Assembly (NCBI GenBank): GCA_026416715.1 | Contig: JAOAEQ010000020.1 | Location: forward strand, 8,988-72,987 | Reading direction: 5' to 3' | Length of the DNA: 64,000 nucleotides | Source: a bacterium | GTDB lineage: Bacteria; UBP4; UBA4092; JAOAEQ01 | Shown here: positions 26,312-35,742 of the stretch, piece by piece | Position numbering within the stretch: the stretch's first letter is position 1 | Layout: every line of letters begins with the position of its first letter | Notes under the pieces: model-generated | The model's input: only the letters and a program-made list of their open reading frames with translations | The model's database searches: none | Told to the model about the DNA's origin: nothing | Made by a program: the position numbers and the translations under genes

Positions 26312-29305
26312 ATGTTTAGAAAATTTTTCTTATTGATCCTAACTCTTGTTCTATGTAGTCAGTCTATAGTATTTGCTGCAAGTAGTATCATCACTACTGA
26401 TGTACTTGTAATTGGTGGTGGTTGCGGCGGAGTTGCAGCTTCAATCCAAGCAGCTCGGTTAGGAGTAAGTGTTATATTAGTCGAAAATACTCCTTGGCTT
26501 GGTGGAATGATGAGTTCTGCTGGAGTAAGTTGTTTTGATGGAAATAATGGTACACTGCGTACAGGTTTATTCAGAGAAGTATGTACTACCATCGCTAATT
26601 ATTATGGAAGTGTTGCGAGTACAAACACTGGATGCTGGGTTACCGATTTTGCTTTTGAACCGAAAGTGGGAAATATCGCATGGCAGCAATTGGTTTCGAC
26701 TACTTCTCGAATAACAACTTTATTTAATTCCACCTGTGTTCAAGTGTTGGTAAGTTCCAATACTGTTTTAGGTGCAGTGATTCAGACGCACACCAATGAT
26801 ACCATAACTATTTATGCTCATGTAACCATTGATGCAACTGAGTACGGCGATATTTTACCACTTGCCGGTGTGGAATATAAAATTGGCCGAGAAGCGCAAT
26901 CTGATACCGGTGAATATGCGGCTCCGACAACTGCAGATGACTTGGTACAGGATATAACATATTGTGCGATATTCAAAAATTACGCACCAGATACAGTTTT
27001 AATCCCTAAGCCGCCTGGATATGATGCTAGCAAATATGATGGAAGTATTCTCGAAACAACAAGCGATATAACGATCCATTTACATACGGTTTATAATTTT
27101 AATTATATGATGAGTTATGGAAAATTGCAGAATCGGAAATTTATGATTAACTGGCCAATCCACGGCAATGATTGGGAAGGAAACTTAATAGAAATGTCCC
27201 CGACACAACGTTTAATAGCACTTGATTCCGCGAAGAATGAAACGTTAGGTTTTCTGTATTATATTCAAAATGTTTATGGTGCCAAAACGATCGGTTTGGA
27301 TACCACGGAATATCCAACAGCTGACCACTTACCATTTTATCCTTATATTCGCGAGTGTCGTAGAATGGTTAGTGCAGTAACGTATCGACTTCCGGATGTG
27401 ACGGATCGATATGGTACACCATCCGGTGATCTATATAAGACCAGTGTGGCAGTAGGTAATTATTCAATTGACCATCATCATAAAAAATTCCATCCAGATA
27501 CAAACAATCCGTTTCGGATACAGGGCGAAAATTATCCGAAGAATCAAACCTTAACAATTCCTTATGGGAGTTTGCTTCCTAAACAAATGGATGGATTTAT
27601 GGCCGCAGAAAAGAACATCGGAGTAACGCATATCGTTAACGGTGCAACTCGACTCCAACCAATAGTTATCCTGACTGGACAAGCAGCAGGAGCTGCAGCT
27701 GCTATATCCTGCTTGTCTGCCATTCAACCGAGGCGGGTAAATATTCGTCAATTACAACAGGTTTTACTCGATGCACGAGCTGCTCTTTTCCCATATAGCG
27801 ATGTTGAAGATTCTCGTTGGTCATTTCAAGCAATTAATCGGACTTCATTATCGGGCGTTTTTATGGCTACAGATAGTACCGAAAGCTGGATAAAATATTC
27901 TTATTTCTATCCGACAAAAATCCAAACGAAATTTAATGCTGGTCAAGCAGTTTCAATAGCGTTAGGATTCGATAGTATTACTTCAAATTATATAAATATT
28001 ATTTCAACCGATACCTTAACCCGAGCTGAACTCGCATTGTTTATATGGGAGCAAACCGGATACGGAAATCCAACCAGCTGGATCCCGTATTTTACGGATG
28101 TTTCCAGTACCCATAGTGCATTTACTGCTGTTCAGGTTTTTAAAGAACGTGGATATACTCGTGGTTGGGCAGATGGAACAACCTATTTGCCAAACAGTGG
28201 GGTGACTCGCGAAATTCTTGCGGTAGTAATTGACCGCGCAATTGACCCATTTCATCGCTTGCCAGTCCAACTTATTCCAGTACCGCGGGCTATCCATAAA
28301 TTACCAGTAAAGTGGAAAAGGCATTTAACCAATTCTGTTGAAGGGTGGACCGGATATCCACCGAGTTGGTTCATACCCACTTCAGATTATTATCGAGATA
28401 TGGCATTAAATCCGATGACTAAACATTTACTCATTACTGATTTTTTAAATACGACGATCCATATTGTTAGTGCACGTGACGGTTCTGATATCGGTAGATT
28501 AGATAATGATGGAATAGGGACCGGTATTCGAAATCTAATGGCAATTGATGTTGATACAACCGGGGTGATTTATGCTTGTAACTACGACCAATCTGCATTC
28601 CGAATATATCGCTGGGCAAATGAATCGGCTCGTTGTTATCTCGCTTGCCAAACTTCATTATCAGCACCAGCGGGACGGGTTATTAATGTTTACGGTTCCG
28701 GAACCCAAACCAGAATTTATATTACGAGTGGTATTTCTTCTGGTTGGTTTCATATATTCACAACATCGAATGGTTCTACGTTCAAGTTATTAGAAACCGC
28801 TGCTCCAACTGGAATTAACGTGGGTTCTAACGGATTATATGGACTTGCAATAGAAACTAGTGATAGAGTGTATACCAAAGGGCTCACTTCGGGTCTACGC
28901 CGATATTTTAAATCCGGAACGAATTGGTATAATGATGCAGCATTCGATAACAATGGATTTTACAATAGTGGGATTTCTGATTTACGCTATGTTTCGGAAC
29001 GGAATTGGTTAATTGGATTCGCTTGCAATCCCTATGGACCGGTAACAACATATAATGGTGCAACCGTTAATTCAACTGGTGCGTTAATTTATACTTTAGG
29101 ATTTAATGGAAAACCTATGACAACAGCTATTGCGCCGTTAGAAGAAACAATTACCAACCTAAACGATTCTGGTGGATTGGCTTATGACCCTGATACCCAA
29201 ACGGTTTATGTTCTCATGGCACAAAATGGTTATGCAGCTTATAGTACAACTCCTATTGAACCTTATCCAATTTCCGTTGAACTTTCCGCATTTTCTGCTG
29301 AATAA
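26312..29305 (+). CDS. Secreted FAD-dependent oxidoreductase with SLH-like and propeller-like tail
   Basis: A 997-residue protein. A signal peptide (1-22, ending SIVFA) leads into an FAD_oxidored (PF12831-type) domain: dinucleotide-binding VLVIGGGCGGVAASIQA (about 31-47), NTPWLGGMMSSAG, and C-terminal FAD contact GQAAGAAAAIS (about 455). Residues about 568-646 resemble an S-layer homology repeat (LTRAELALFIWEQTG, YFTDV, GWADGTTYLPN, VTREILAVVI). Residues about 690-985 are beta-rich with repeated strands, propeller-like. The chain ends PISVELSAFSAE, a linker sequence that in many secreted proteins precedes a further C-terminal domain, absent here. It probably acts outside the cytoplasm or at the cell wall; the substrate is unknown. 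It follows galT by 54 bases. Confidence 0.8.
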   Translation: MFRKFFLLILTLVLCSQSIVFAASSIITTDVLVIGGGCGGVAASIQAARLGVSVILVENTPWLGGMMSSAGVSCFDGNNGTLRTGLFREVCTTIANYYGSVASTNTGCWVTDFAFEPKVGNIAWQQLVSTTSRITTLFNSTCVQVLVSSNTVLGAVIQTHTNDTITIYAHVTIDATEYGDILPLAGVEYKIGREAQSDTGEYAAPTTADDLVQDITYCAIFKNYAPDTVLIPKPPGYDASKYDGSILETTSDITIHLHTVYNFNYMMSYGKLQNRKFMINWPIHGNDWEGNLIEMSPTQRLIALDSAKNETLGFLYYIQNVYGAKTIGLDTTEYPTADHLPFYPYIRECRRMVSAVTYRLPDVTDRYGTPSGDLYKTSVAVGNYSIDHHHKKFHPDTNNPFRIQGENYPKNQTLTIPYGSLLPKQMDGFMAAEKNIGVTHIVNGATRLQPIVILTGQAAGAAAAISCLSAIQPRRVNIRQLQQVLLDARAALFPYSDVEDSRWSFQAINRTSLSGVFMATDSTESWIKYSYFYPTKIQTKFNAGQAVSIALGFDSITSNYINIISTDTLTRAELALFIWEQTGYGNPTSWIPYFTDVSSTHSAFTAVQVFKERGYTRGWADGTTYLPNSGVTREILAVVIDRAIDPFHRLPVQLIPVPRAIHKLPVKWKRHLTNSVEGWTGYPPSWFIPTSDYYRDMALNPMTKHLLITDFLNTTIHIVSARDGSDIGRLDNDGIGTGIRNLMAIDVDTTGVIYACNYDQSAFRIYRWANESARCYLACQTSLSAPAGRVINVYGSGTQTRIYITSGISSGWFHIFTTSNGSTFKLLETAAPTGINVGSNGLYGLAIETSDRVYTKGLTSGLRRYFKSGTNWYNDAAFDNNGFYNSGISDLRYVSERNWLIGFACNPYGPVTTYNGATVNSTGALIYTLGFNGKPMTTAIAPLEETITNLNDSGGLAYDPDTQTVYVLMAQNGYAAYSTTPIEPYPISVELSAFSAE

Positions 29306-29578
29306 AGACGTTAATCAAACCCCTAGTATTTTCTAAAATATATAGACGAGTTCAAGCGTTTTTCACTATAATTCTTTATTAATTTTGAGTATTGAAATGC
29401 TGTGCAAAGTTTACGGTATAACCTCTTATGTATAGATAATATAGTAAATATGGTGTTATGAGGATCTATTGGTGGTGCAGTTAACAATAGAGGTTAAAAT
29501 CAATCATTTCAAATCATTTCAATCAGGTTTTGCAAAACGGTGTATGTTACAAATATAAAAAATTAATTCGATCAGATT

Positions 29579-30100
29579 ATGGAAAAACCAAATAATATTA
29601 TCCTTACCGGATTTATGGGAACCGGGAAGACCACGATTGGGAAGCTTTTAGCCGTAAAATTAAACTGGAGTTATATTGATACGGATGCTGTAATAGAAGA
29701 GAGACTTCAAATGTCTATCACGACAATATTTGCAAAATTTGGCGAACCTTATTTTCGCGATGTTGAATCGGCGGTTATTAGAGAAATAATGCAAAAAAAC
29801 CAACAAGTTATTGCGACAGGCGGTGGGATTGTTCTCCGTGAACAAAATGTTACGGTAATGAAATCAAATGGTATCATTCTCTGGTTAACTGCGCCTGCGG
29901 AGGTAATTTATAAACGAATACAGTCTGATACGACTCGACCATTATTACAAGTTGCTGATCCGTTACAGCGCATTAAAGAGTTGTTGCACGAACGAATACC
30001 ATATTATGCGAAAGCGGATTTGGTTATTGACACGAGCACAAAAGCTCCAGAAGAACTGGTTGAACTTATTCACTCAAGCTTAATGTTAAAAGAAAAGTAA
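29579..30100 (+). CDS. aroK: Shikimate kinase
   Basis: 173 residues, NMP-kinase-like fold. Phosphorylates shikimate at the 3-hydroxyl in the chorismate pathway. Walker A is GFMGTGKTTIG near the N-terminus; the shikimate-binding Asp is in YIDTDAVIEE, the Arg in EPYFRDVES, the Gly-Gly-Gly in IATGGGIV, and the lid Arg in SDTTRPLLQ. Length is typical. It stands 273 bases after the FAD protein and 72 before livH; there is no other aromatic-pathway gene in the window. Confidence 0.96.
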   Translation: MEKPNNIILTGFMGTGKTTIGKLLAVKLNWSYIDTDAVIEERLQMSITTIFAKFGEPYFRDVESAVIREIMQKNQQVIATGGGIVLREQNVTVMKSNGIILWLTAPAEVIYKRIQSDTTRPLLQVADPLQRIKELLHERIPYYAKADLVIDTSTKAPEELVELIHSSLMLKEK

Positions 30101-30172
30101 ACGATACAAAGTATTGTTATGAGTAAAATTATGATTTAAGCAATAGGATTCTATCAGGATTATTTTCACATT

Positions 30173-31063
30173 ATGTTTATCCAACAGCTTATAAATGGAT
30201 TAACTTTGGGAGCAATATATGCACTCATTGCTTTGGGCTATACTATGGTCTATGGAATCCTTCAGTTAATAAATTTCGCTCACGGTGAAATTTATATGAT
30301 TGGAGGATATATTGGTGTTTTCGTAGTCTCAGTATTTGGTCCAACACTAATAGCTTCAGGTAATGCGATATATCTCCTTCCAATAATTTTTATCGTTTCA
30401 ATGTTATTTTGTGCAGGGTTAGGTATAACGATAGAACGTCTGGCATATCGTCCACTACGAAATGCACCGCGATTAGCGCCGTTAATTACTGCAGTTGGGG
30501 TTTCACTCGTGCTTCAGAACGCAGCGATGCTGATTTTTGGGTCAGAAAATAAAATATTTCCGTCGATTTTTCCGGAAGGAGCAATTATGTTGAACAATGC
30601 TCGGATTAGTTATCTTCAGATATTTATTATAATTTTCTGTATTCTTTTGATGGTAGGATTAGAGTTATTTATCAAAAAAACTAAGCTTGGAATAGCGATG
30701 CGTGCAACCGCACAAGACCGTGATGCTGCAGCGCTGATGGGAATCAATATCAATCGAGTTATTGCGACAACATTTTTTATCGGGTCAGCATTAGGTGCGG
30801 CTGCTGGCGTTATGGTTGGGATGTATTATGGAGTAGTCAAATATGATATGGGATATATTGCAGGGGTTAAAGCGTTTACCGCTGCCGTTCTCGGTGGTAT
30901 CGGAAATATACCTGGCGCAATGTTTGGTGGCATATTACTGGGGGTATTAGAAAGTTTTGGTGCCGGATATATCTCGAGCGCATATAAAGATGCCTTTGCG
31001 TTTGGAATATTAGTAATTGTATTAATCTTTAAACCTTCAGGTTTGTTTGGGGAAAAGTCGTAA
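30173..31063 (+). CDS. livH: Branched-chain amino acid ABC transporter permease LivH
   Basis: 296-residue inner-membrane permease of the hydrophobic amino acid (HAAT) importer family with about eight helices. Typical segments are LINGLTLGAIYALIALGYTM at the start, INFAHGEIYMIGGY, the EAA-like loop LRNAPRLAPLI, and the end GILVIVLIFKPSGLFGE. It forms a heterodimer with LivM. First of four liv genes in a row (livH-livM-livG-livF) with gaps of 82, 65 and 32 bases. Confidence 0.95.
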   Translation: MFIQQLINGLTLGAIYALIALGYTMVYGILQLINFAHGEIYMIGGYIGVFVVSVFGPTLIASGNAIYLLPIIFIVSMLFCAGLGITIERLAYRPLRNAPRLAPLITAVGVSLVLQNAAMLIFGSENKIFPSIFPEGAIMLNNARISYLQIFIIIFCILLMVGLELFIKKTKLGIAMRATAQDRDAAALMGININRVIATTFFIGSALGAAAGVMVGMYYGVVKYDMGYIAGVKAFTAAVLGGIGNIPGAMFGGILLGVLESFGAGYISSAYKDAFAFGILVIVLIFKPSGLFGEKS

Positions 31064-31145
31064 ACCCCGAAGAGTGGAAACCTAAGGACATTGATTTTCG
31101 CAAAGAGAACAGGAAAAACTTGGAGAATACAAAAAAATACCATAT

Positions 31146-32174
31146 ATGAAGAGTAGAGCAATCCAAATTTGGATAATTTATTTAGTGGTGTTTATTTTCC
31201 CATTAGCGATAAGTAACGCGTGGTATCAGAATTTATATATTATCCATATTTTATTTGATGTTGGATGTTATGTTATGCTTGCGTTAGGTTTAAATATTGT
31301 TCTCGGGTTTACCGGGTTATTGAATTTAGGATATATCGCTTTTTTTGGAATCGGCGCATATACCTATGCGATTTTAAATACTTTTTTTACACTTTCCTTC
31401 TGGGTTGCATTACCTATTGCCGGAATTATTACCGCTGTTTTTGGATTATTACTCGGCATACCTAGTTTGCGGGTTCGAGGCGATTATTTAGCGATAGTAA
31501 CCCTAGGGTTTGGTGAAATCGTTCGGATTATTCTGAACAATTGGGAATCAGTAACGAATGGACCACGCGGGATGGATAATCTAGCTCCTCCAATTTTAAT
31601 TCGTACTGTTCATTTTTTCCCGATCATATTTAGTTCTGAGGTATTTTTTTATTATTTAATTTTAACATTGATTTTACTAACCGTTTTTATTGTAAGACGC
31701 CTTGACCAATCCCGCATTGGTCGAGCTTGGGTAGCGATTCGAGAAGATGAGGTGGCAGCAGCAACTATGGGAATTCCGGTGACTAGGTTGAAATGGCTAG
31801 CATTTTCACTCGGAGCGACATTTGCTGGATTAGTTGGATGTGTTTTTGCCTCGCGTCAAGGATTTATTTCCCCAGAAAGTTTTACTTTTATGGAATCCGT
31901 AATTGTAGTCAGCATGGTAGTTCTTGGTGGATTAGGAAGTATTCCTGGTGCGATTGTTGGCGCAATTATTTTAGCGATATTACCTGAACTACTCCGTTTA
32001 CGCGGATTTGAAAGTTATCGGATGTTATTATTTGGTCTAGCGATGATTCTTTTGATGCTTTTTCGGCCTCAAGGATTGTTTGGTAGTAAACGCCGGTATC
32101 TCGAACTTCATCCTACTGAAGAGAAAATTAAACTAGCTGAAGATGAAGTCTTATCAGAGATAGAAAAGAAATAA
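31146..32174 (+). CDS. livM: Branched-chain amino acid ABC transporter permease LivM
   Basis: 342 residues, second permease of the HAAT importer, with the LivM-specific cytoplasmic loop LRVRGDYLAIVTLGFGEIVR and NGPRGMDNLAPP, the family segment WVAIREDEVAAATMGIPV, and the end MLFRPQGLFG followed by a charged tail. Pairs with LivH and the ATPases LivG and LivF downstream. Confidence 0.95.
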   Translation: MKSRAIQIWIIYLVVFIFPLAISNAWYQNLYIIHILFDVGCYVMLALGLNIVLGFTGLLNLGYIAFFGIGAYTYAILNTFFTLSFWVALPIAGIITAVFGLLLGIPSLRVRGDYLAIVTLGFGEIVRIILNNWESVTNGPRGMDNLAPPILIRTVHFFPIIFSSEVFFYYLILTLILLTVFIVRRLDQSRIGRAWVAIREDEVAAATMGIPVTRLKWLAFSLGATFAGLVGCVFASRQGFISPESFTFMESVIVVSMVVLGGLGSIPGAIVGAIILAILPELLRLRGFESYRMLLFGLAMILLMLFRPQGLFGSKRRYLELHPTEEKIKLAEDEVLSEIEKK

Positions 32175-32239
32175 ATTATATAGATTGAATTTAATGATTT
32201 CGGATTTCGATATTCGAAATTCAGACTTATTTTATATAT

Positions 32240-33007
32240 ATGGCATTACTTGAAATCGAAGGGTTGACCAAATATTTTGGTGGATTAGCTGCGGTTGAGA
32301 AAGTCGATTTAGTTGTCAACCACGGTGAAATTGTTAGTCTCATCGGCCCGAATGGTGCTGGGAAGACAACTTTTTTCAACTGTTTAACTGGTTTATATCA
32401 ACCGACATCAGGAAAAATGTACTTTGATGGCAAGAAATATAATTTATTCAAAAAACAACCGTATGAAATCACACGGTATGGAATCGGTAGAACATTTCAG
32501 AACATCCGATTGTTTGCGAATATGACCGTATTAGAGAATGTTATGGTGGCTCGATATTGTCGGACGAAATCAGGATTTTTTCATATTCTTTTCCAGCTCC
32601 CAAGTATGAAAAAGGAAGAAGAAGAAACTATAGCCCAATCTTATCAATTATTAGGTTTTGTCGGCTTAGCTGACCGAACAAATCTATTAGCTAATAGTTT
32701 GCCCTACGGAGACCAACGCCGGCTTGAAATTGCACGCGCGTTAGCGACTCAACCGAAATTGCTACTATTAGATGAACCTGCTGCTGGTATGAATCCCCAA
32801 GAAACCGCGTCTTTAATGCAATTATTGTTAAAAATCAGAGAACAGGGAATAACTATTTTATTAATCGAACATGATATGAAAGTGGTGATGAATATTTCCG
32901 ATCGGGTTGCAGTGCTTGATTATGGTATTAAGATATCTGAAGGTACCCCGGAGCAGGTTAGAAAAGACCCAAGGGTTATTGAAGCTTATCTTGGGAAATC
33001 AGGTTAA
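32240..33007 (+). CDS. livG: Branched-chain amino acid ABC transporter ATPase LivG
   Basis: 255-residue ATP-binding subunit. Walker A GPNGAGKTTFFNC, Q-loop region RTFQNIRLFANMTVLENV (typical of LivG), signature LPYGDQRRLEIARAL, Walker B LLLLDEPAAGMNP and switch His in LLIEHDMKVVM. The signature Tyr-Gly-Asp replaces the usual Ser-Gly-Gly, as is common in LivG. Energises uptake together with LivF. Confidence 0.96.
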   Translation: MALLEIEGLTKYFGGLAAVEKVDLVVNHGEIVSLIGPNGAGKTTFFNCLTGLYQPTSGKMYFDGKKYNLFKKQPYEITRYGIGRTFQNIRLFANMTVLENVMVARYCRTKSGFFHILFQLPSMKKEEEETIAQSYQLLGFVGLADRTNLLANSLPYGDQRRLEIARALATQPKLLLLDEPAAGMNPQETASLMQLLLKIREQGITILLIEHDMKVVMNISDRVAVLDYGIKISEGTPEQVRKDPRVIEAYLGKSG

Positions 33008-33039
33008 TATTAAATATATTTTATATAATCTGTATTGGT

Positions 33040-33747
33040 ATGTTAGAGCTAAAAGGCTTGGAGGTTAAATACGGAAATATCAGTGCACTTAAAGGGATAG
33101 ATATCAGGATCGCTGAAACAGAGGTTGTTGCGTTAATTGGTGCGAATGGCGCTGGAAAATCGACTACATTAAAAACTATTTCCGGGTTGATAAGACCGAG
33201 TGCGGGTTCTATCTGGTTTGGAAGAACAGAGATTAGTCGTAAATCACCGGATGAAATAGTTAAACTTGGCATTTGTCATGTTCCTGAAGGGAGACGCATT
33301 TTTTCGCGATTAACGGTATTAGAGAATTTGCTAATGGGCGCATTTACCCGAGTAAATAAAACTGAAATTGTGCACAACCTTGAAAAAATATTTACGTTGT
33401 TCCCGATATTAAAAGAACGACGATATCAATTAGGTGGAACCTTATCGGGTGGAGAACAACAGATGTTAGCAATTGCTCGAGCATTAATGGCACAGCCGAA
33501 ATTATTACTTTTAGATGAGCCATCGCTCGGATTAGCGCCGAAATTCGTTGAAATTATCTTCCGGATAATTCAAGAGATTAATCGCCATGGAACTACTATC
33601 CTGTTAGTCGAACAAAATGCGTTAATGGCACTACAGACCGCACATCGCGGGTATGTCCTTGAAACCGGGAACGTCGTGCTTAACGATACCGGGTCTAACC
33701 TTTTACAAAATCCGCAAGTTAAATATGCTTACCTTGGTGAAGATTGA
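33040..33747 (+). CDS. livF: Branched-chain amino acid ABC transporter ATPase LivF
   Basis: 235-residue second ATPase of the HAAT importer. Walker A GANGAGKSTTLK, LivF-type VPEGRRIFSRLTVLENLLMG, signature LSGGEQQMLAIARAL, Walker B LLLLDEPSLGLAP, switch LLVEQNALMAL. The last gene of the liv run; no periplasmic binding protein gene (LivJ/LivK) precedes or follows within the window. Confidence 0.96.
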   Translation: MLELKGLEVKYGNISALKGIDIRIAETEVVALIGANGAGKSTTLKTISGLIRPSAGSIWFGRTEISRKSPDEIVKLGICHVPEGRRIFSRLTVLENLLMGAFTRVNKTEIVHNLEKIFTLFPILKERRYQLGGTLSGGEQQMLAIARALMAQPKLLLLDEPSLGLAPKFVEIIFRIIQEINRHGTTILLVEQNALMALQTAHRGYVLETGNVVLNDTGSNLLQNPQVKYAYLGED

Positions 33748-33931
33748 TTAATGTAAAATTCAACACGTCAAACCAACCCTATTTCAAAAGCCTATTATAC
33801 ACTAGAAATAAATTCTAAAGAGATAAAAGTAACCTTGATTATAACTATCACAATCCATTAAGCGTTTTATGATATAGTTATTTATTGCGAATGAATCGAA
33901 TAGTTGGATCTGCATTGTGTAAAGTTCACTT

Positions 33932-35689
33932 ATGACAAACTATCTTGCCCTACGGTTTATCCGTTTTCTTAAGCCATATTGGAAAAAAATCATTTTAGCG
34001 ATTTTTCTGACCTTTTTGTTAACCGCATTAAATCTCTTAATGCCGAAACTGTTACAGTTCTTTATTGACGACATCATCGGAAAACAGCATTGGGATTGGC
34101 TTATTCCTCTTTGTTTAGTTATGTTCGGAATATTTATTATTCAAGGATTTTGCTCGTATTATAATTCATATACTATAACCTATATCGGTCAGCGGGTGAT
34201 TTATGATATTCGCCTACAATTGTATAAAACGTTACAACAGCTTTCCTTAAGTTTCTATGACCGTATGAATACCGGTGCGATTATTTCCCGTATGATGGAT
34301 GATGTTACCATGGTGCAGAATGTGATGACCGGTGCAACGATTAGCGTTATTACCGATTTATTTACGCTGATATTTGTGGTGGTAATCCTATTCAAAATGA
34401 ATTGGATGATGACATTAACAGTATTTGCTTTCCTTCCATTCTATGCGGCTAACTTTCGATTCTTTAAACGACGCCGTCGTGCAGCGCATCGAGCTGTTCG
34501 TGAAAAAATGGATCAGATTATGTCGGATTTAGAAGAGCGGATTTCTGGAATGCAGGTTGTTAAGACTTTTTCCAAAGAGAAATTCGAAACTCGAGAATTT
34601 GTTGCTGATAGTCGTGAGGCTTTAGATATGAATATGCATGCAGCGTTTCTCGGGATGACGTTCTCAAGTATCGGAGGAATTATTAGTGGGGTAGGGAGTG
34701 CGGTAACTTTATGTTTTGGTGCATGGAATGTGTTACATCAGCAGATGACCGTTGGCGAAATGATGGCATTTTCCGCATGGGCAGCTTACCTATATAGCCC
34801 AACTGCGCGATTAACTGAAATTGCTAATACTATTCAGCAAGCAGGAATATCGCTCCAACGTATCTTCGAAATTTTTGATACTGCTCCAGAGGTTAAAGAA
34901 AAAAAAGATGCCATAACATTACCGAAAATCAGAGGACGAGTCACCTTTGAGCATGTTTCATTCGAATATCTCCCCGGCCAAAAGGTATTAGATGATATCA
35001 ATCTCGACATCGCACCTGGAACAATAGTTGCCTTAGTTGGTCATACTGGTTGTGGAAAAACTACATTAACTAGTCTCTTGCTGCGTTTTTACGATGTTAC
35101 CGCAGGAAGAATTACTATTGATGGTTATGATATCCGAGATATTACCTTAGCTTCATTAAGGAACCAGATTGGTGTGGTGTTACAGGATCCAGCGTTGTAT
35201 AATGAAACAATCAAAGAAAATATTCGATATGGTGAACCGGAAGCATCGGATGAACAGGTTGTAAAAGCAGCGCAAGTTGCTGAAATCCATGAGTTTATCT
35301 CTAAGTTACCGGAAAAATATGAAACAAAACTCGGTGAAGAGGGAATAAAATTGTCAGTAGGTGAGAAACAACGGCTATCGATTGCACGGGCAGTGGTTGG
35401 AGAACCAGCAATTCTCATTTTGGATGAAGCTACATCCTCGCTGGATTCTGAATCAGAAGCTTTAATTCAAAAAGCGTTGTCTAACGTTATGCGCGGAAAA
35501 ACCTGCTTTATTATAGCGCACCGATTATCAACGATTATTAGATCCGATATTATCGTTGTTATGGATAAGGGGAAAATCGTCGAAATAGGAAGCCATCAAG
35601 AATTAGTTAAGAAACCAAATGGGTTTTATGCAACGTTATATAAACGCCAGTTTACGATACCGTTTAAGATAGCTACTGCAGGTAAATAG
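33932..35689 (+). CDS. ABC exporter half-transporter, canonical Walker B member
   Basis: 585 residues: six-helix type-1 exporter domain (1-320) and nucleotide-binding domain (about 335-575). Walker A GHTGCGKTT (about 369), Walker B ILILDEATSSLD with catalytic Glu (about 493), switch His in IIAHRLSTI. The signature is LSVGEKQRL (about 473), deviating from LSGGQ at two positions. MsbA-like lipid or drug exporters share this fold. It is followed after 53 bases by a second half-transporter, and the pair probably forms a heterodimer. Substrate unknown (drug, lipid or peptide). Confidence 0.93.
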   Translation: MTNYLALRFIRFLKPYWKKIILAIFLTFLLTALNLLMPKLLQFFIDDIIGKQHWDWLIPLCLVMFGIFIIQGFCSYYNSYTITYIGQRVIYDIRLQLYKTLQQLSLSFYDRMNTGAIISRMMDDVTMVQNVMTGATISVITDLFTLIFVVVILFKMNWMMTLTVFAFLPFYAANFRFFKRRRRAAHRAVREKMDQIMSDLEERISGMQVVKTFSKEKFETREFVADSREALDMNMHAAFLGMTFSSIGGIISGVGSAVTLCFGAWNVLHQQMTVGEMMAFSAWAAYLYSPTARLTEIANTIQQAGISLQRIFEIFDTAPEVKEKKDAITLPKIRGRVTFEHVSFEYLPGQKVLDDINLDIAPGTIVALVGHTGCGKTTLTSLLLRFYDVTAGRITIDGYDIRDITLASLRNQIGVVLQDPALYNETIKENIRYGEPEASDEQVVKAAQVAEIHEFISKLPEKYETKLGEEGIKLSVGEKQRLSIARAVVGEPAILILDEATSSLDSESEALIQKALSNVMRGKTCFIIAHRLSTIIRSDIIVVMDKGKIVEIGSHQELVKKPNGFYATLYKRQFTIPFKIATAGK

Positions 35690-35742
35690 ATAAAGCGAAG
35701 AAGTCAATCAGTCGTCGGATGGGAGAGATAAGGTGAGATTTT

